A stretch of 64,000 bases of DNA from Prorocentrum cordatum (lineage: Eukaryota; Sar; Dinophyceae; Prorocentrales; Prorocentraceae): contig CAUYUJ010020749.1 in the NCBI GenBank assembly GCA_963575745.1, positions 581,640 to 645,639 of the forward strand, written 5' to 3'. Below the pieces are notes generated by a model that saw only the letters and a program-made list of their open reading frames with translations, had not been told where the DNA came from and did not search any database. Below, one piece after another: positions 1 through 10,755 of the stretch. How positions within the stretch are numbered: the first letter of the stretch is position 1; each line of letters opens with the position of its first letter. The position numbers were made by a program, and so were the translations under genes.

Positions 1-415
1 CCTCTCATCGAAACGCCATCGTGATTTGCATCGATTTCCATCTTAAACTTCAATGCGGGAAGCTATGTGCGATGCTTTTGTTCTCGAAGACGGCCGTGCG
101 ACTGCCTGCGTTCTGCCGCCCCTGATTCACCAAGTCCCGTGCTGATCGTTTCTGGATGGGCTGGTGGGGATGCGCGAAGCGTCAAGAATTCTCATTTGCT
201 TTACTTGGTTGTCCTATCGGGCAGGGGCCGGGGGCCGGGCTGCGGGGTGTCGGAGGACAGAAGTGCTTCGAACCCATTCGCACCATGCGGAAATGATCCG
301 TCATACCCCACACTGCCCAACTGATGCGTTCTGAGGTTTGCGTTCTGTCCACAACTGCCTGCAGAATGTAAATACTTTTCCAAGGAGGCTGATCGGTGAG
401 GGTCTCGTCGGCCCA
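1..415. other. Intergenic, no supported gene
   Basis: No open frame here looks like a protein. The only structure is one copy of a dispersed module at 148-192, listed separately. A downstream exon of the minus-strand gene at 416-1360 could lie here, but no splice pair is convincing. Confidence 0.5.
148..192 (+). repeat. Dispersed 45-bp module, copy A
   Basis: Begins GTTTCTGGATGGGCTGGTGG and continues to a GCGCGAAGCGTC then AAGAATTCT end. Related copies in the same orientation lie at 1762-1806 and 25047-25091. The three share the first 22 bases almost exactly and the GCGTC core, then diverge. It is an interspersed repeat of unknown type, with no terminal inverted repeats or visible target duplication. 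Confidence 0.75.
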
Positions 416-1360
416 CTACAACCACTCGGCGGCGATGGGAAGACTCAGAACACGCTTATGTATCGTCATCGCTGCATCGACGAAGGTGTCCGTAACCTTC
501 TCGGTGTTCTTGGCATGGTCCATGCGATCTTGGTGGAGCTTTGCCACCTGGATGGCGCTGGGGCTCTTGGACATCTCCTTCTCCTTGCCCTCCTTGAAAC
601 CGATCGCGTCGAATATCCATTGTCGGGTCGAAAGCCGAACGACCAACGCATTATGGATGCAGTTCTGCCTCACGTTGCGCGCCCTCACGAACCTGTCGTC
701 GTTGCCTTCCTTGACAACTTCGAACTCGAAGGGTGCTGAGAGGACGAGCTTGCGCCACTTGAGCAAGGTGTTATCATCGACCTTCTTGGCGATGGCCTCG
801 TGGATGCTGAACAGAAGGGCCAAAGCTGGCTCGCACGGAAACAAGCGCTGAAGTGCGCCACGATGACTCATGACAGGCATGTCGCGCGAGCCCAGCGCGA
901 TAACAGTCACGAAGTCCAGGCGGCACGGGGGCTCATCCTGGACCAGACTCTTCTGCTTTTCTTTCACCTGTCCATGATTTATTGGCGTCGTCGGATTTGA
1001 AAACCAGCACATATTCTGCCAGAAGAAAATGCCGCCGCATCTGTAGGACGTGATGCCGTCGCCCTCCGCCTTCACGACCATTTCGCAATCGGCCTGCTTG
1101 AAAGGAGTCTGCGATCCGCCCTCCTCGATCTTCAAAGGGTTCAGCTTGTCGATGTCCAGGAACGTAGGGTGGGCCTTGATCACGCTCAACGAATCCTGAA
1201 CTTTCTGGAGAAGGCTCGCGGACGCATGGTTGGATATTGTCGTGCCGACGGTGGTCGACCCAGTGCCCCCATGGCCAGAGCCCTTGCTGGAGCCCTTGCC
1301 CTTGGCCGCCTTCTTGGGCCTCGCGGCGTCGCCACCGCCTGCGGCCCGCTTGGCAGTCAT
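416..1360 (-). CDS. Unknown lineage-specific protein, 314 codons
   Basis: An open frame begins with ATG at 1360 and runs 314 codons to a TAG at 416. The first 35 residues are rich in Lys, Gly, Ala and Ser, like a nuclear basic tail. The rest (about residues 50-314) is globular and mixed in composition, with no recognised domain. It contains a Cys/Trp-rich patch near residue 110 (CGGIFFWQNMCWF) and a charged helical C-terminal part. Codon use and composition look coding, and no tandem repeat creates the frame. The stop may be intronic, because similar genes in this window continue through short introns. No spliced-leader relic is visible before the start. Function unknown. Confidence 0.6.
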   Translation of the reverse strand: MTAKRAAGGGDAARPKKAAKGKGSSKGSGHGGTGSTTVGTTISNHASASLLQKVQDSLSVIKAHPTFLDIDKLNPLKIEEGGSQTPFKQADCEMVVKAEGDGITSYRCGGIFFWQNMCWFSNPTTPINHGQVKEKQKSLVQDEPPCRLDFVTVIALGSRDMPVMSHRGALQRLFPCEPALALLFSIHEAIAKKVDDNTLLKWRKLVLSAPFEFEVVKEGNDDRFVRARNVRQNCIHNALVVRLSTRQWIFDAIGFKEGKEKEMSKSPSAIQVAKLHQDRMDHAKNTEKVTDTFVDAAMTIHKRVLSLPIAAEWL

Positions 1361-1602
1361 GGCCGATGCAGCCAGTTGCAGGAGAAAGAGAGCTCTTCAA
1401 TCTGAGAGGCCGCTGCAGCCGCTAAAGTCCTGAACGTTGCAAATGGCAGCGGGGCGGTAGAATGCGATGATAATGCTAAAGACTGGGAAACGCACGACTT
1501 ACTTGCATCCACATGTCTCGATCATCCTCCTCCTCTTCCTATGTCTTCTCCTCCTCATCCTCGTTATCCTCTTGGTGGCCCTGGCGCCCCTCATGCTCTT
1601 CC

Positions 1603-1765
1603 TCAAGGGCCCTGCTGGAACATCTCGTCTTCGGGGCCTCCTAAGGGAGTCCTCTGGCCGCTTGGAGCCGTCTTGGAACGTTCTTGGGGCCTCTTGGAGC
1701 ATCGTGGGAACCATCTTGAGCCATCTTGACCCATATTAAGCCATCTGGAGGCCATCTTGGGGTAT
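1603..1765. repeat. Degenerate GGCCATCTTGG-type low-complexity repeat
   Basis: Short units built on CATCTTGG, CCGTCTTGG and GGCCTCTTGG follow each other irregularly. The same word family dominates 23940-24760, 25610-26090 and 44240-44960, in either orientation. It opens long spurious frames of the type Gly-Ala-Ser-Trp and Gly-Pro-Arg. Confidence 0.7.
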
Positions 1766-1806
1766 CTGGATGGGCTGGTGGGGAGACGTGAAGCGTCAAC
1801 AAGTCT
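1762..1806 (+). repeat. Dispersed 45-bp module, copy B
   Basis: Starts GTATCTGGATGGGCTGGTGG and continues through a GAAGCGTCAA core. It is the most diverged of the three copies and abuts the low-complexity repeat before it. Confidence 0.7.
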
Positions 1807-1956
1807 GTTTTTTTTCTCAGCCGATTCAGCTCTAATTGTCACGCTGTGGGCAATGCCTGTCTCCACGCTGATAATCGCAGCATGGCCTGCACATGAAAAG
1901 AACACAACATGCACCTGGCTGATTCTTGCCGCAACTCCGACACATTGCACTCTGCT

Positions 1957-2856
1957 CTACAACGCGCTGGGCGCCTGGCGGCGGCCAATTGCCAGCCGCA
2001 TGCTGAACTGCCCTAAGATATTTTTTGTGGTCCACTTGTATCCTCGGGGCTCTGAACTTTGCCATCCAGTCCACCTCGTCCCGCCGGCTGTTGCTGCCAC
2101 TGCCGTGTGTGCCTGTATCGCGGCTGTCGCAGCCACATCTGTCACCACTTGCTGCAGCTGTTTGACTGTGGCTGCCAGCGTGTCGAGCTGCCTCTGGTGG
2201 TCTGACGATGATGATGCCCGCGCGCCGATGGCAGGCCTCGGGGACTCTGGCTCCACGAACTCCTTGATCATCAGGTGAGGATGCTTTGACGGTGGAGGGC
2301 AAGCCGGAGGACCAGTTTCACAGGGAAGCTCCCACATCTCCTCGACGTATGGCAACTTCAACGCGTGGGCAATATCTTTCCAAGACGGCAAGTGGAGCAC
2401 TCTATCACGAAATCGTTCTGGCACATCTCCGCGGTTGCCGACTGGGCGTAAGCCAGTGTACTGTACCGCGAAGCCGTCCGCCTTCATCATGGCGTCGAAG
2501 CTGTTGCCCTATTTGTCGTCTAACACGCTCATGATGCATTCCATGTCGTTGTCGACGAAATGCGTGACTCCACACCGGAGGGCTAAAGGCCCTTTGCCCC
2601 ACTCGCCACTTTTTCGGGAACACAAATGCAAATTCTTAATTGGCATGCCCATGTCCAGAAGACCGCTACCTCGAACGAAGCGTATTACCCAGGCTTCAAC
2701 ATGACCCAAATTATGATGGTATGACCACCACGTCCCATGCGTTGTCTTCGAAATCACATACAAATTCTCGCCTCCGTATTGGTTAGTCCACAAAGCTGCC
2801 AGTGCCCACGCGCCACGGTCCATGGCCAAATGTATCCTGTCGCCCGACAGGGTCAA
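1957..2856 (-). pseudogene. HAD-like protein gene interrupted by an in-frame TAG
   Basis: One reading frame covers about 300 codons, but a single TAG at 2511-2509 splits it into parts of 115 and 177 codons in the same phase. The first part has the pattern of the HAD-like (haloacid-dehalogenase fold) proteins common in dinoflagellates: a segment ending in ENLYVISKTTHGT, a CSRKSGEWGKGPLA segment, then GVTHFVDNDMECIMSVLDD. The second part resumes with GNSFDAMMKADGF, exactly where homologues continue, then a helical Gln/Ala-rich tail. The usual N-terminal Asp nucleophile motif is not in this exon and may lie upstream or be lost. Either a recent nonsense mutation, a base-call error or true truncation explains the TAG. 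The family call rests on motif memory, not a search. Confidence 0.6.
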
Positions 2857-3767
2857 AAACCAACGCGCCTCTCCAATCGCCCCCCCTTACACACGCACAC
2901 CAACTACCTAAATCCGAATATCGGGGTTCGGGGTTGATTTTCGGAGAGGCTGAGTCGGTTTTGAACCACGGGGACCTTCTGCTCCAGCCACATTGCGACT
3001 CGACAAGCAATCGCCGATATCGAGCCCTAGGACAGGATGGGCTCTGGTGGCAGAGGGCGACGACAAACGGCGCGCCATGCTTGGCCACAAACGGCTGTGG
3101 AAGTGAGCTGGAATGCACGGCGGGGCGGGATATGAGGCGGAAGTGGGAAGTCAGCTGGGGCGTGCGATGATGAAGAGGATGATGAGGAGCAGCAGCAGCA
3201 TGTGGAGAGGAACGGGCGAAATGGGATGGTGTAGGCCGGATCAGCCATCAACATCCTTGGGCGAACCAGCCATCCTTACTACATGCTGTTCCCCCTGACG
3301 TGTGTTTTCCACCCCCTCACTTCTTTTTGTTGGGGTATCTTCTTCGAGCGTCAAAAATACATGTATCATGCTGCTGACTATGTTCACCCCCCCTTCATGT
3401 CATGCGAGGGGGCGCACAAACATGAACCCTTAAGGGGTGGTGGTGGGGTGGGGCGCAGTAACAGACCATGCTGTGATTTCGCATTGGACACAAAAGTGGG
3501 GGCTCAACAAGTGGTTTCGCCCACTGCTGCTTGGGCTAACGTACTTGCTGCTCCCACATTTGATAGGCTTACCAGGGCCAGTCGCCTTCCTCCTCTCACC
3601 CTCCGCTCCCTCCTCGCCGCTCTCCTTGGAATTTGCATATTTTTTATTGTATGGCCTCGGGGGCCCCCGCCCATGTGCTCGAGAAGCGCGGCCCTACGAG
3701 GGCGCCACCCCGACGGCGCCCCCGCGCATCCACCAGGAATTAAACAAATCCACCGAGCACATGCAAG
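2857..3767. other. No supported gene
   Basis: Frames here are short and overlap on both strands. The stretch contains a run of short tri-nucleotide patches around 3170-3205 and unremarkable sequence up to the minisatellite. An upstream exon of the HAD-like gene may lie in 2857-3100, but I cannot place it. Confidence 0.45.
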
Positions 3768-4863
3768 CCACGCGCGCGTGCCAGCGGGGCCACGCGCGCG
3801 TGCCAGCGGGGCCGCGCGCGCGTGCCAGCGGGGCCACGCGCGCGTGCCAGCGGGCCCGCGCGCGCGTGCCAGCGGGGCCACGCGCGCGTGCCAGCGGGCC
3901 CGCCAGCGGGGCCACGCGCGCGTGCCAGCGGGGCCACGCGCGCGTGCCAGCGGGCCCACGCGCGCGTGCCAGCGGGCCCACGCGTGCGTGCCAGCGGGCC
4001 CACGCGCGCGTGCCAGCGGGCCCGCGCGCGCGTGCCAGCGGGGCCACGCGCGCGTGCCAGCGGGGCCGCGCGCGCGTGCCAGCGGGGCCACGCGCGCGTG
4101 CCAGCGGGGCCACGCGTGCGTGCTGCCCAGCGGGGCCACGCGTGCGTGCCAGCGGGCCCACGCGCGCCGCGCGCGCAGTTGCCAGCGGCGGCGCGCGCGT
4201 GCCAACGGGGCCGCGCGCGCGTGCCGGCGGGCCCACGCGCGCGTGCCAGCGGGCCCACGCGCGCGTGTCAGCGGGCCAACGCGCGCGTGCCAGCGGGCCA
4301 CGCGGGGCGCGCGCGTGCCAGCGGGGCCAGCGGGGCGTGCCAGCGTGCCAGCGGGCGCGCGCGTGTGCGTGCCAGCGGGGCCACGCGTGCGCGCCAGCGG
4401 GGCCACGCGCGCGCGCGCGCCAGCGGGCGCGCGCGCGTGCACGCGCGTGCCAGCGGGGCCACGCGTGCGCGCCAGCGGGGCCACGCGCGCGTGCGTGCCA
4501 GCGGGGCCACGCGCGCGTGCCAGCGGGGCCACGCGTGCGTGCCAGCGGGGCCACGCGTGCGTGCCAGCGGGGCCACGCGCGCCGCGCGTGTCAGCGGGGC
4601 CACGCGCTCGTGCCAGCGGGGCAACGCGCGCGTGCCAGCGGGGCCACGCGCGCGTGCCAGCGGGGCCACGCGTGCGTGCCAGCGGGACCACGCGCGCCGC
4701 GCGTGTCAGCGGGGCCACGCGCGCGTGCCAGCGGGCCCACGCGCGCGTGCCAGCGGGGCCACGCGCGCGTGCCAGCGGGGCCACGCGCGCGTGCCAGCGG
4801 GCCCACGCGTGCGCGCCAGCGGGCCCACGCGTGCGCGCCAGCGGGGCCACGCGCGCGTGCCAG
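3768..4863. repeat. 22-bp GC-rich minisatellite, about 50 units
   Basis: The unit is GTGCCAGCGGGGCCACGCGC plus two bases (22 bp). Variants swap GGGGCC for GGGCCC and CGCGCG for CGTGCG, with occasional deletions or short duplications. Because 22 is not a multiple of 3, all frames are cycled, and the unit has no stop codon in most of them. This explains overlapping open frames of several hundred codons on both strands. The array is fused in frame to a minus-strand coding fragment at its right edge. Confidence 0.95.
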
Positions 4864-4869
4864 AGCCAA

Positions 4870-5414
4870 CCGTTGATGGAATTGTTATGGTTGTTTTCGT
4901 AGCGCTCCATCGAGCCGTGGAATATCACATAGACGTGTTGCTCCGTGGCCTCTATGAAGTATGCGCGTTCTTCATGGTTGTGATCCAGAAGGTCTAGGTG
5001 CTCCTCGGCGCCCGCGAGTTGCATCTGCAGTGGGGGCGCTGCCTCGCCCTGCTGGTGGCGGGCGGTCTCGCCTTGAGTGCTTCGCTGAGCCGCGGTTATG
5101 GCGTGCCACAGTCTGGCCATCCTTGCCAATGGGGTTCTGAAGTCGACCTCTACCTTTGCCAGAAGGACGCCGTCTGTTCCTGGCCACGTTTCCGCGGTCT
5201 CTGCCGCGGCCGCCGAAGAACAGCTCCTCGCGGGCTTCCTCGCTGAAGGCTGCAGCGTGCGTCTGGGCGCCATATCTGCGAGACGCCGGCGACCTCCGCG
5301 GCCGCCGCTGCCCTTGCCCTTGAGAGTCCGCGTGGCGCGCCCGCGGGCTCGGCGCGCTGACTTGCGCAAGTAGCGCCGCCCATGGCCATTGCGATCTTGA
5401 TTCAAGTGGAACAA
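4870..5414 (-). CDS. Fragment of an unknown Arg/Gly-rich protein
   Basis: About 180 codons read into the minisatellite. The N-terminal half is rich in Arg and Gly (RNGHGRRYLRKSARRARG). The later half looks like folded protein, with segments VEVDFRTPLARMARLWHAI and LLDHNHEERAYFIEATEQHV. No domain is recognised. It lies 3' of the gag-like fragment at 5787-6218 and may be the next part of the same element, separated by frameshifts or an intron. The open frame continues into the 22-bp array, which is unlikely to be genuine coding sequence. The first ATG is not supported by any signal. Confidence 0.4.
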
Positions 5415-5786
5415 AAGTTGGGCACGTTGGTCTCCGGGAACATCTGCGAGGTCGCCTCGAGCGAATCGGTCTCGTGGGTGGCGAGGTGGTTAGCGTGCCC
5501 GTGCCGCCGTCGTGGGATGTGCCCAGAGGGTCGCATTTGGCGCGGCCGATGGTGCAATCGCAGCTGCCGGGGGCGCCCGGGCCGTCAAGTTTCCTCGGCG
5601 CCGCGGGGCCCCATGCTGGCCAGGGCCCGCCAGCGAGCGCCCCTTCTGGAGCATCTTGTCGCCGTCCATCTCCCCCGGGCAAAAATGCGTCCACTGCGCG
5701 GGTCTCGCTTCTGCCGCTGCCTCCCATCAATGGCGCAATGTTGCCCGGCGGGCGCCCGGCGACGTGGCGTCGGCGTCTTGCGGCCT

Positions 5787-6218
5787 TCAGCAATCCATCG
5801 CGCTCCCGCTGGGTCCTGGGCGTCGCGCCGCTGCGCGGCTGGAAACATGGCGACGCCTCGCGCGGTGGGGCACGGAGAGCTCGAACCAATGGTGCAGATC
5901 ATAATTGAAGTTGCCGTGCCCAAATCCAGCCGCGTCGGCTTGGATCCGCGCAATTTCCCAGCTGGCGCGCGCGCCGTCAATCCTCTCGTCGTTGAAGGCG
6001 CGGAAGTCCACGGGATCCAGTCCCTGTTGTAACTGGCGCCCGCCCTCGAAGCTCTCGAATCTTTGCGCCAGGTAGCGCAGCGAGTGCGTTGCTAGGTCGG
6101 TTCGGACGCCGATAACTTCCGCTCCGAAGAGTTCATGGCCGTCGATGGTATCCGCTACGAGACGCGGCGTGCTTAGCGCTCGGGGCCTGGCTGGAGTGCG
6201 ACCGCCTGCTGGGATGCG
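5787..6218 (-). pseudogene. Gag-like retroelement fragment
   Basis: The frame is open from just after a TGA at 6221-6219 down to 5787. It contains LVADTIDGHELFGAEVIGV, THSLRYLAQRFESFEGGRQL, FNDERIDGARASWEIARIQ and FNYDLHHWFEL. This spacing of helical segments resembles gag-like proteins of dinoflagellate Ty1/copia-type elements as I remember them. The fragment has no ATG, and its continuation shifts frame within the Arg-rich region at 4972-5889. No zinc knuckle, protease, integrase or reverse transcriptase follows. A conserved host protein of unknown function is the alternative. Confidence 0.4.
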
Positions 6219-6510
6219 TCATGCGTCCTGACTGGGCGGCGCGCCATGCGTGTGCGTCCTGGATCCACGCGCGGGAAGGAACATTCCCAGCTGGGTGCCA
6301 CGAGGGACCTTTGGTTTGATCTCCATCCCGCTCCCTCATCATGTGGACGACGACCACGCCTATGGCGATGGCCACGAGCCCGTAGATGGCGAGGTCCATG
6401 TAGTGGAAACGCTCTGGGAAGATCTGGAATATCTGGAATATCTGGGGAACACATCGTTCTTCACCGGGGTAGTTTCTGTGAAGATCTGGAATATCTGGAA
6501 TATCCTTTTG

Positions 6511-7360
6511 TGAAGCTTTCCAATCGAATCCCAGGCTTTCCAATAAAATCCCTTTGTGCTGCTTTCCAAACGGTTCCTGCTGTGAGGCGTTCCAATAGAA
6601 TCCCTTTGTTGTGCTTTCCAAACGATTCCTGCTGTGAGGCTTTCCAATCGAATCCCTTCGTTGCGCTTTCCAAAGGATTCCGACTGTGAGGCTTTCCAAT
6701 AGGATCCTTTTTTTGTGCTTTCTAAGGATTCCTTTTGTGAGGCTTTCTAACCGAATCCCTTTGTGATGCTTTCCAATAGAATCCCTTTGTGGTGCTGTCC
6801 AAAGGATTCCTCTTTTGAGACTTTCCCATAGAATCCCTTTGTTGCGCTTTCCAAAGGATCCCTTTTGCGAGGCTTTCCAATATAATTCGTTTGTGAAGCT
6901 TTCAAACTGATTCCTTTTTTGCGAGGTTTTCCAATAGAATCCTTTTGTGACGTTTTCCAAAGGATTCCTTTTGCGCGGCTTTCCAATCAAATCCCCTTGT
7001 GGTGGTTCCAAATGAATTCTTTTGTGAAGTTTTCCAATCGTATTCCTTTGTGGTGTTTTCCAAAGGATTATTTTGTGAGGCTTTCCGATCGAATCCCTTT
7101 GTGGTGCGTTTCAAAGGATTCGTTGTGTGAGACTTTCCAGTAAAATCCCTTCGTGCTGTTTTCCAAAGGATTCCTTTTGTAAGGTTTTTCAATATAATCC
7201 CTTTGATGTGCTTTCCAAACGATTCCTGCCGTGGGGCTTTCCAATAGAATCCCTTTGTGCTGCTTTCCAAAGGATTCCGATTGTGAGGCTTTCCAATAGA
7301 ATCCCTTTGTGGTGCTTTCCAAAAGGATTCATTTTGAAGTTTTCCAATCGAATCCCTGTG
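6511..7360. repeat. 26-bp minisatellite with two alternating unit types
   Basis: About 32 units of 26 bp. One type reads GCTTTCCAATAGAATCCCTT plus six bases. The other reads GCTTTCCAAAGGATTCCTTT plus six. They alternate through most of the array, giving a 52-bp higher-order period. On the minus strand it opens frames rich in Gly-Ile-Leu-Leu-Glu-Ser-Leu and Lys-Gly-Phe-Tyr-Trp-Lys, which I regard as by-products. Confidence 0.93.
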
Positions 7361-7394
7361 TCACGGCAGATGGTATGATCACAAGGGGTGGCGA

Positions 7395-7396
<2 letters not shown>

Positions 7397-7434
<38 letters not shown>

Positions 7435-7525
7435 TTGTTCCTCCCTGCATCATCTTCCTGTTCTAGGGGCCGCGACAACTACACGTGGCAGGTAAGGAAG
7501 ACATATATATATATATATATATATA
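7397..7525. repeat. Two (TA)n tracts
   Basis: Alternating TA runs at 7397-7432 and 7502-7525, separated by about 70 bp of single-copy sequence. Confidence 0.95.
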
Positions 7526-7619
7526 AATGACAACGTGTACCCTAGACCCTAGACAGTTGGTTCTTGCAGTCTACGCGTTGCAATATATGTGGTGCATTCG
7601 ATGTGGTGCAATCTATGTG

Positions 7620-7880
7620 GTGCGGCGACGGGCGGCCCGGGGCGGCGACGGACGGCACGGGGCGGCACGGGCGGCGGCGACGGGCGGCACGGGCGGCGGC
7701 GACGGGCGGCACGGGGCGGCACGGGCGGCGAAAGCCGGGAACCATGTCCAGATGGTGGCCATGGCGACGGGCGGCACGGGCGGCAAAAACTGGGAATCAT
7801 GTCCAGATGGTGGCCATGGCGACGGGCGGCACGGGGCAGCACGGGCGGCCAAAGCCGGGAATCATGTCCAGATGGTTGAA
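7620..7880. repeat. GGCGGCACGGGCGGC minisatellite
   Basis: Copies of GACGGGCGGCACGGGCGGC alternate with a longer module containing AACCATGTCCAGATGGTGGC (positions about 7740, 7798 and 7861). The longer module repeats about every 60 bp. No gene. Confidence 0.85.
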
Positions 7881-8417
7881 GGCAAGTAAGAACCTCTAGT
7901 GCAAGCACATGTTTGGGGAATTTTAATATGTATACACACACGTGTGTGCTTCTTGCAGTTGTATTTGTGTGTGTGTGCGTGCGTGAGTGTGTGGTTGTGT
8001 GTATTTGTTTGTGTTTATCGCTGCTTGGCCCTTCAAGGAGGGCGTGTCCACCGATGTCGGGCCTGGGATTGCCCCGGCCAGGATAGGCGCCTGTGGGTAA
8101 AGTCGAAGCTTCTTGGATAAAGTCGATGTTTCCTGGGTTCTTCCATCGGTGTTCCTCTGGCGCTGCGTGTTTTTTGGCACAGCAGAGGCCTGAAAAGGGC
8201 GTCGCTGCTGATCCAAAGCTCCTTATGGCAAGACCTTGGCTGTACTTCAGCCCGGAGAGGTCTGGGGAGTGTCTCCAGGGGCAGATAATTATTCCCGGAT
8301 CGCGAATCCGTCTTTGACGGTCCTGGGGCCCGAAGATGGCCCCTGGACGCAGACATCAAAGAAAAACGTCCGAAGATCGAATGTCGATTAGAATCGGCAC
8401 AAACAGTCTACGATCGA
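7881..8417. other. No supported gene; short (TG)n tract
   Basis: Contains a TG-rich run at about 7963-8020. Both strands have only short open frames without protein-like composition. Confidence 0.5.
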
Positions 8418-8722
8418 CGACGACGACGACGCCGCCGCCGCCGCCGCCGCCGCCGCCGACGCCGACGACGACGACGACCTCTCACAAAAAGGAGAGGTCC
8501 ACGGCCGCGGCTCGCATCGCCGCTTCTTTCACAGTTCTCCTCCTTCTCCTCCTCCATTTTCCAGTGGGTCTCTCTGCACCCCGCCATTCCAGGAACGAAA
8601 GGGCTCCTCCTCCTCCTCATCCTCCTTTGGGCACGCTCCACCTCCTCCTCCTCCTCCTCCTCCTCCTCCTCCTCCCCCTCCTGCCTGACGATCCTCGAGT
8701 CCTCCTCCGTTGTCGTCGGCGA

Positions 8723-8759
<37 letters not shown>

Positions 8760-8981
8760 CTCATCTTCATCCTCGTCGTCGTCGTCGTCGTCATAGTCGT
8801 CGTCGTCGTCGTCGCCGTTGTCGTCGTCGTCGCCGTCGCCGTCTTCGCCGTCGTCGTCGTCGACGTCGTTGTCGTCGTCGTCGTCGTCGCCGTCTTCGGC
8901 ACCGTTGTCGTCGTCGTCGTCGTCGTCGTCGTCGTAGTCGTAGTCGTAGTCGTCGTCGTCGTTGTCGTTGTCGTCGTCGTA

Positions 8982-9041
<60 letters not shown>

Positions 9042-9072
9042 TTCGTCTTGAACGTCGTCGTCGTCGTCGCCG

Positions 9073-9106
<34 letters not shown>

Positions 9107-9111
9107 TTTCG

Positions 9112-9152
<41 letters not shown>

Positions 9153-9190
9153 TTGGTCGTCCTCGTCGGCGTCGGCGGCGGCGTCGACTT
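8418..9190. repeat. Trinucleotide (GTC)n/(GCC)n/(CTC)n tracts
   Basis: Nearly continuous GTC repeats from about 8710 to 9190, preceded by CTC runs near 8640-8680 and ACG/GCC runs near 8418-8480. Poly-Arg, poly-Thr and poly-Ser frames on both strands come from these runs and are not genes. Confidence 0.95.
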
Positions 9191-9238
9191 GTAGACTTGT
9201 TTACCGATTTTCGTCGAGCTTCGATATCTTGAGTTTTG

Positions 9239-9292
9239 TTCCCAACCATCCTGTGGTGTTGGGTCCTCGTTCTGAAGAGAAGGCGCCCCGCG
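9239..9292 (+). repeat. Module next to trinucleotide tract, copy 1
   Basis: Reads TTCCCAACCATCCTGTGGTG, then TTGGGTCCTCGTT, and a few bases later GCGCCCCGCGT and a CTCCT-rich tail. The reverse complement recurs at 13401-13455, again beside a trinucleotide microsatellite and a GA/CT-rich tail. Confidence 0.8.
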
Positions 9293-9394
9293 TTTTCCTC
9301 TCCTCTCCTCTCCTCCTCTCCTATCCTCCTCCCTCTCCTCCCTCCTCCCCCTCCTTGCCTTTGCTCTCCGCATGTCTCTGTTTCAGCACACCCA

Positions 9395-10755
9395 TGACAC
9401 GCTTCGTGGCCCCATAAGGGAGCTCCACCTAGGGTCCCAGTGGCGCAGTTCGCATGGCGGCGCCACCCCATTTTGGCACACCCCTCACACGTTTCGTGGG
9501 CCCACAGGGACCTCCACCTAAGGCCCAGTGGCGCAGTTCGCATAGCGGCGCCGCCCCATATTGGCACACCCCTCACACGTTTCGTGGGCCCACAGGGAGC
9601 TCCACCTAAGGTCCCAGTGGCGCAGTTCGCATTGCGCCGCCGCCCCATTTTGGCACACCCATCACACGTTTCGTGGCCCCACAGGGAGCTCCAACTAAGG
9701 TCCCAGTGGCGCAGTTCGCATTGCGCCGCCGCCCCATTTTGGCACACCCATCACGCGTTTCGTGGCCCCATGAAGAATTCCACCTAAGGCCCCAAAGGCG
9801 CAGTTCGCATGGCGCCGCCGCCTCAATTTGGCACACCCCTCACACGTTTCGTGGCCCCATAGAGAGCTCCACCTAGGGTCCCAATGGCGCAGTTCGCATG
9901 GCGGCACCGCCTCATTTTGGCACACCCGTCACACGATCCGTGGCCCCATAGGAAGCTCAAACTAAGGACCCAGTGGCGGAACTCGCATGGCGGCGCGGCC
10001 ACATTTTTGGCACACCCTTCACACGTTTCGTGGCCCCACAGGGAGCTCCACCTAAAGTCCCAGCGGCGGAACTCGCATGGCGGCGCCGCCCATTTTGGCT
10101 CACCCATCACACGCTTCGTGGCTCCATAAGGAGCTCCACCTAAGGTCCCAGTGGCGCAGTTCGCATGGCGCCGCCGCCCATTTTGGCACACCCATCACGC
10201 GTTTCGTTGCCCCAGAGGGAGCTCCACCTAAGGTCGCAATGGCGAAGTTCGCATAGCGGCGCCGCCCAAGTGTGGCACACCCCTCAAACGGTTCGCGGCC
10301 CCATAAGGAGCTCATCCCAAGGTCCCAGTGGCGCAGTTCGCATGGCGGCGCCGCCCCATTTTGGTACACTCCTCGCACGTTTCGTTGCCCCACAGAGAGC
10401 TCCACCTAAAGTTCAAGTTGCGGAACTCGCATGGCGGCGCCGCCCCATTGTGGCACACCCCTCAAACGGTTCGTGGCCCCATAGGGAGCTCCACCTAAGG
10501 TCCCAGTGGCGGAACTCGCATGGCGGCGCCGCCCCATTTTGGCTCACCCATCACACGCTTCGTGGCCCCATAGGGAACTCCACCTAAGGTCCCAGTGGCG
10601 GAACTCGCATGGCGGCGCCGCCCCATTTTGGCCCACCCCTCACACGTCTCGTGGCCTCATGGGGAGCTCCACCGAAGGCCCCAGTGGCAGGGCTCGCACG
10701 GCGGCGCCGCCCCATTTTGGCGCACCCTTCACACGGTTCGTGGCCCCATCGTGAA
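9395..10755. repeat. 89-bp satellite, about 15 monomers
   Basis: Monomers of 88-89 bp start around GGCGCAGTTCGCATGGCGGC, include CCATTTTGGCACACCCCTCA and end CTCCACCTAAGGTCCCAGT. Monomer starts at 9438, 9526, 9615 and 9704 show the period. Divergence is low and spread evenly. Trailing frames such as CELRHWDLRW are by-products of the repeat. Confidence 0.95.

Noticed and set aside
3283-4902. Long plus-strand and minus-strand frames (over 400 codons) across the 22-bp array
   Set aside because: The frames exist because the unit has no stop codons; composition is purely repeat-derived and all phases are open.
8336-9373. Poly-Arg, poly-Thr and Ser-rich proteins
   Set aside because: Direct translation of GTC/ACG triplet runs on either strand; nothing non-repetitive beside them looks coding.
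10533-10552. 13-base match to the spliced leader (CCATTTTGGCTCA) in the 89-bp satellite
   Set aside because: Only variant monomers have it; the usual monomer reads CCATTTTGGCACAC, so it arises from drift within the satellite.
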